Assembly: GCA_958352145.1 (NCBI GenBank) | Contig: CATWNM010000061.1 | Location: 1-5,684, forward strand | Source of the DNA: an uncultured Eubacteriales bacterium | GTDB taxonomy: Bacteria > Bacillota > Clostridia > Oscillospirales > CAG-272 | DNA length: 5,684 bases | Direction: 5' to 3' | Shown: positions 5,288 to 5,684 of the stretch, piece by piece | How positions within the stretch are numbered: position 1 is the first letter of the stretch | How the letters are laid out: the number at the start of each line of letters is the position of its first letter | Notes under the pieces: model-generated | What the model was told of the DNA's origin: nothing | The model's input: the letters and a program-made list of their open reading frames with translations, nothing else | Databases searched by the model: none | Position numbers and translations under genes: made by a program

Positions 5288-5613
5288 CATTATTTCTTAT
5301 ACCGCTTGACAATATCATGGATCTTGTGAATATTCCTATGGCTATTCTGCTGGGTGAGGTTGCAGGATAAGAATTGTGTCTATATCTGAGCTGCTGGCGA
5401 TTGTCAGTATGGGGTGCATAATCAAAATCAAAAGTATCGCCTTTGTATCCAAACGGCTTTCTGAAAAGTTTGGCAAGCTCTGGCTTGCCGCAGAAATGAT
5501 CTTGTTTGGTACATTCCGTAGCCATGCTCGCCATCCTTATTACGGCGCCAGTCGGCGCACCGGGAATAGACTTCACGTATAAAAAACTGCTCAAAAAAGA
5601 AGCAGACGCATAA
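5284..5613 (+). pseudogene. Remnant of a cation:proton antiporter (internally deleted, frame-broken)
   Basis: Three short segments in conserved order resemble the C-terminal half of a CPA-type (Na_H_Exchanger) cation:proton antiporter as I remember the family. Segment 1 (5284-5367) ends NIPMAILLGEVAG and then a stop. Segment 2 (about 5376-5508, a different frame) contains a SISELLAIVSMG stretch and RLSEKFGKLWLAAEMILF. Segment 3 (about 5509-5613, back in the frame of segment 1) reads VAMLAILITAPVG, then GIDFTYKKLLKK, and ends at a natural TAA. In intact relatives, I recall dozens of residues between segments 1 and 2 and about a hundred between 2 and 3, so two internal deletions are inferred. 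The whole N-terminal half is absent. No start codon with a ribosome binding site is seen. The product would not be a functional membrane transporter. The match is from memory and moderately sure. Confidence 0.6.
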
Positions 5614-5684
5614 GTATCACCGCCATATCATACTCCGCCCTGTTCCGCCCGTTCATTCTCCTTTTTCGCAGCATTTAGCACGGT
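5614..5684. other. Right-edge sequence without an assignable gene
   Basis: After the antiporter remnant, 71 bases remain. On the minus strand an 18-codon frame enters from the right edge and stops at 5628 (reading VLNAAKKENERAEQGGV near its end); it could be the C-terminal tail of a gene outside the window. A second minus-strand frame encodes a short peptide of about 27 residues. Both are too short to support. Confidence 0.15.

Noticed and set aside
5166..5594. Minus-strand open frame of 142 codons overlapping the 3' end of the AraC gene and the antiporter remnant
   Set aside because: It runs antisense into the conserved AraC helix-turn-helix region and its sequence shows no family pattern, whereas the plus strand carries antiporter-like segments.
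1..5684. CRISPR arrays, insertion sequences, tRNA genes and riboswitches
   Set aside because: No regularly spaced repeats of CRISPR length, no transposase fragment or terminal inverted repeats, no cloverleaf, and no recognisable riboswitch core were seen on either strand.

Overview
The window looks like chromosomal DNA from an endospore-forming member of the Bacillota, most likely a clostridium-like lineage. The evidence is an alpha/beta-type small acid-soluble spore protein (SASP), both subunits of dipicolinate synthase (dpaA, dpaB), purine-rich AGGAG-type ribosome binding sites, good sigma-A promoters and U-tailed hairpin terminators. The presence of dpaAB argues against the Clostridium perfringens/botulinum group, which is known to lack these genes and to use an electron-transfer flavoprotein instead. 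I cannot name the species.

Layout, left to right. Positions 1-117 carry, on the minus strand, a near-consensus promoter followed by an untranslated leader with a boxA-like segment. I read this as the start of a ribosomal RNA operon whose genes lie beyond the left edge. Positions 161-504 hold a monocistronic SASP gene (minus strand) with a strong terminator and a possible forespore promoter. Positions 554-2007 hold dpaA and dpaB (minus strand), overlapping by 4 bp as ATGA. The 308-base gap 2008-2315 contains the dpaA ribosome binding site, a possible sigma-K promoter, two imperfect hairpins and a perfect 14-bp terminator for the next operon. Positions 2316-4369 hold a two-gene operon (minus strand): a zinc-ligand-free medium-chain dehydrogenase/reductase followed by a Gfo/Idh/MocA oxidoreductase. 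It is transcribed divergently from an AraC-family regulator (4483-5235, plus strand). The two promoters physically overlap, and a short repeated motif lies across them. From about 5284 to 5613 there is an internally deleted, frame-broken remnant of a cation:proton antiporter gene. The last 71 bases hold nothing I can assign with confidence.

How the parts work together. The left half serves sporulation: the mother cell makes dipicolinic acid with DpaAB, and the forespore makes SASP to coat the chromosome, so neighbouring genes on one strand serve two compartments. The right half looks like a small accessory module: an AraC-type sensor controlling a paired dehydrogenase/oxidoreductase set, probably acting on a sugar or polyol-like substrate. 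The substrate cannot be read from sequence alone. The points most worth a second look are the oxidoreductase pair with its overlapping divergent promoters, the rRNA-type promoter at the left edge, and the antiporter pseudogene.
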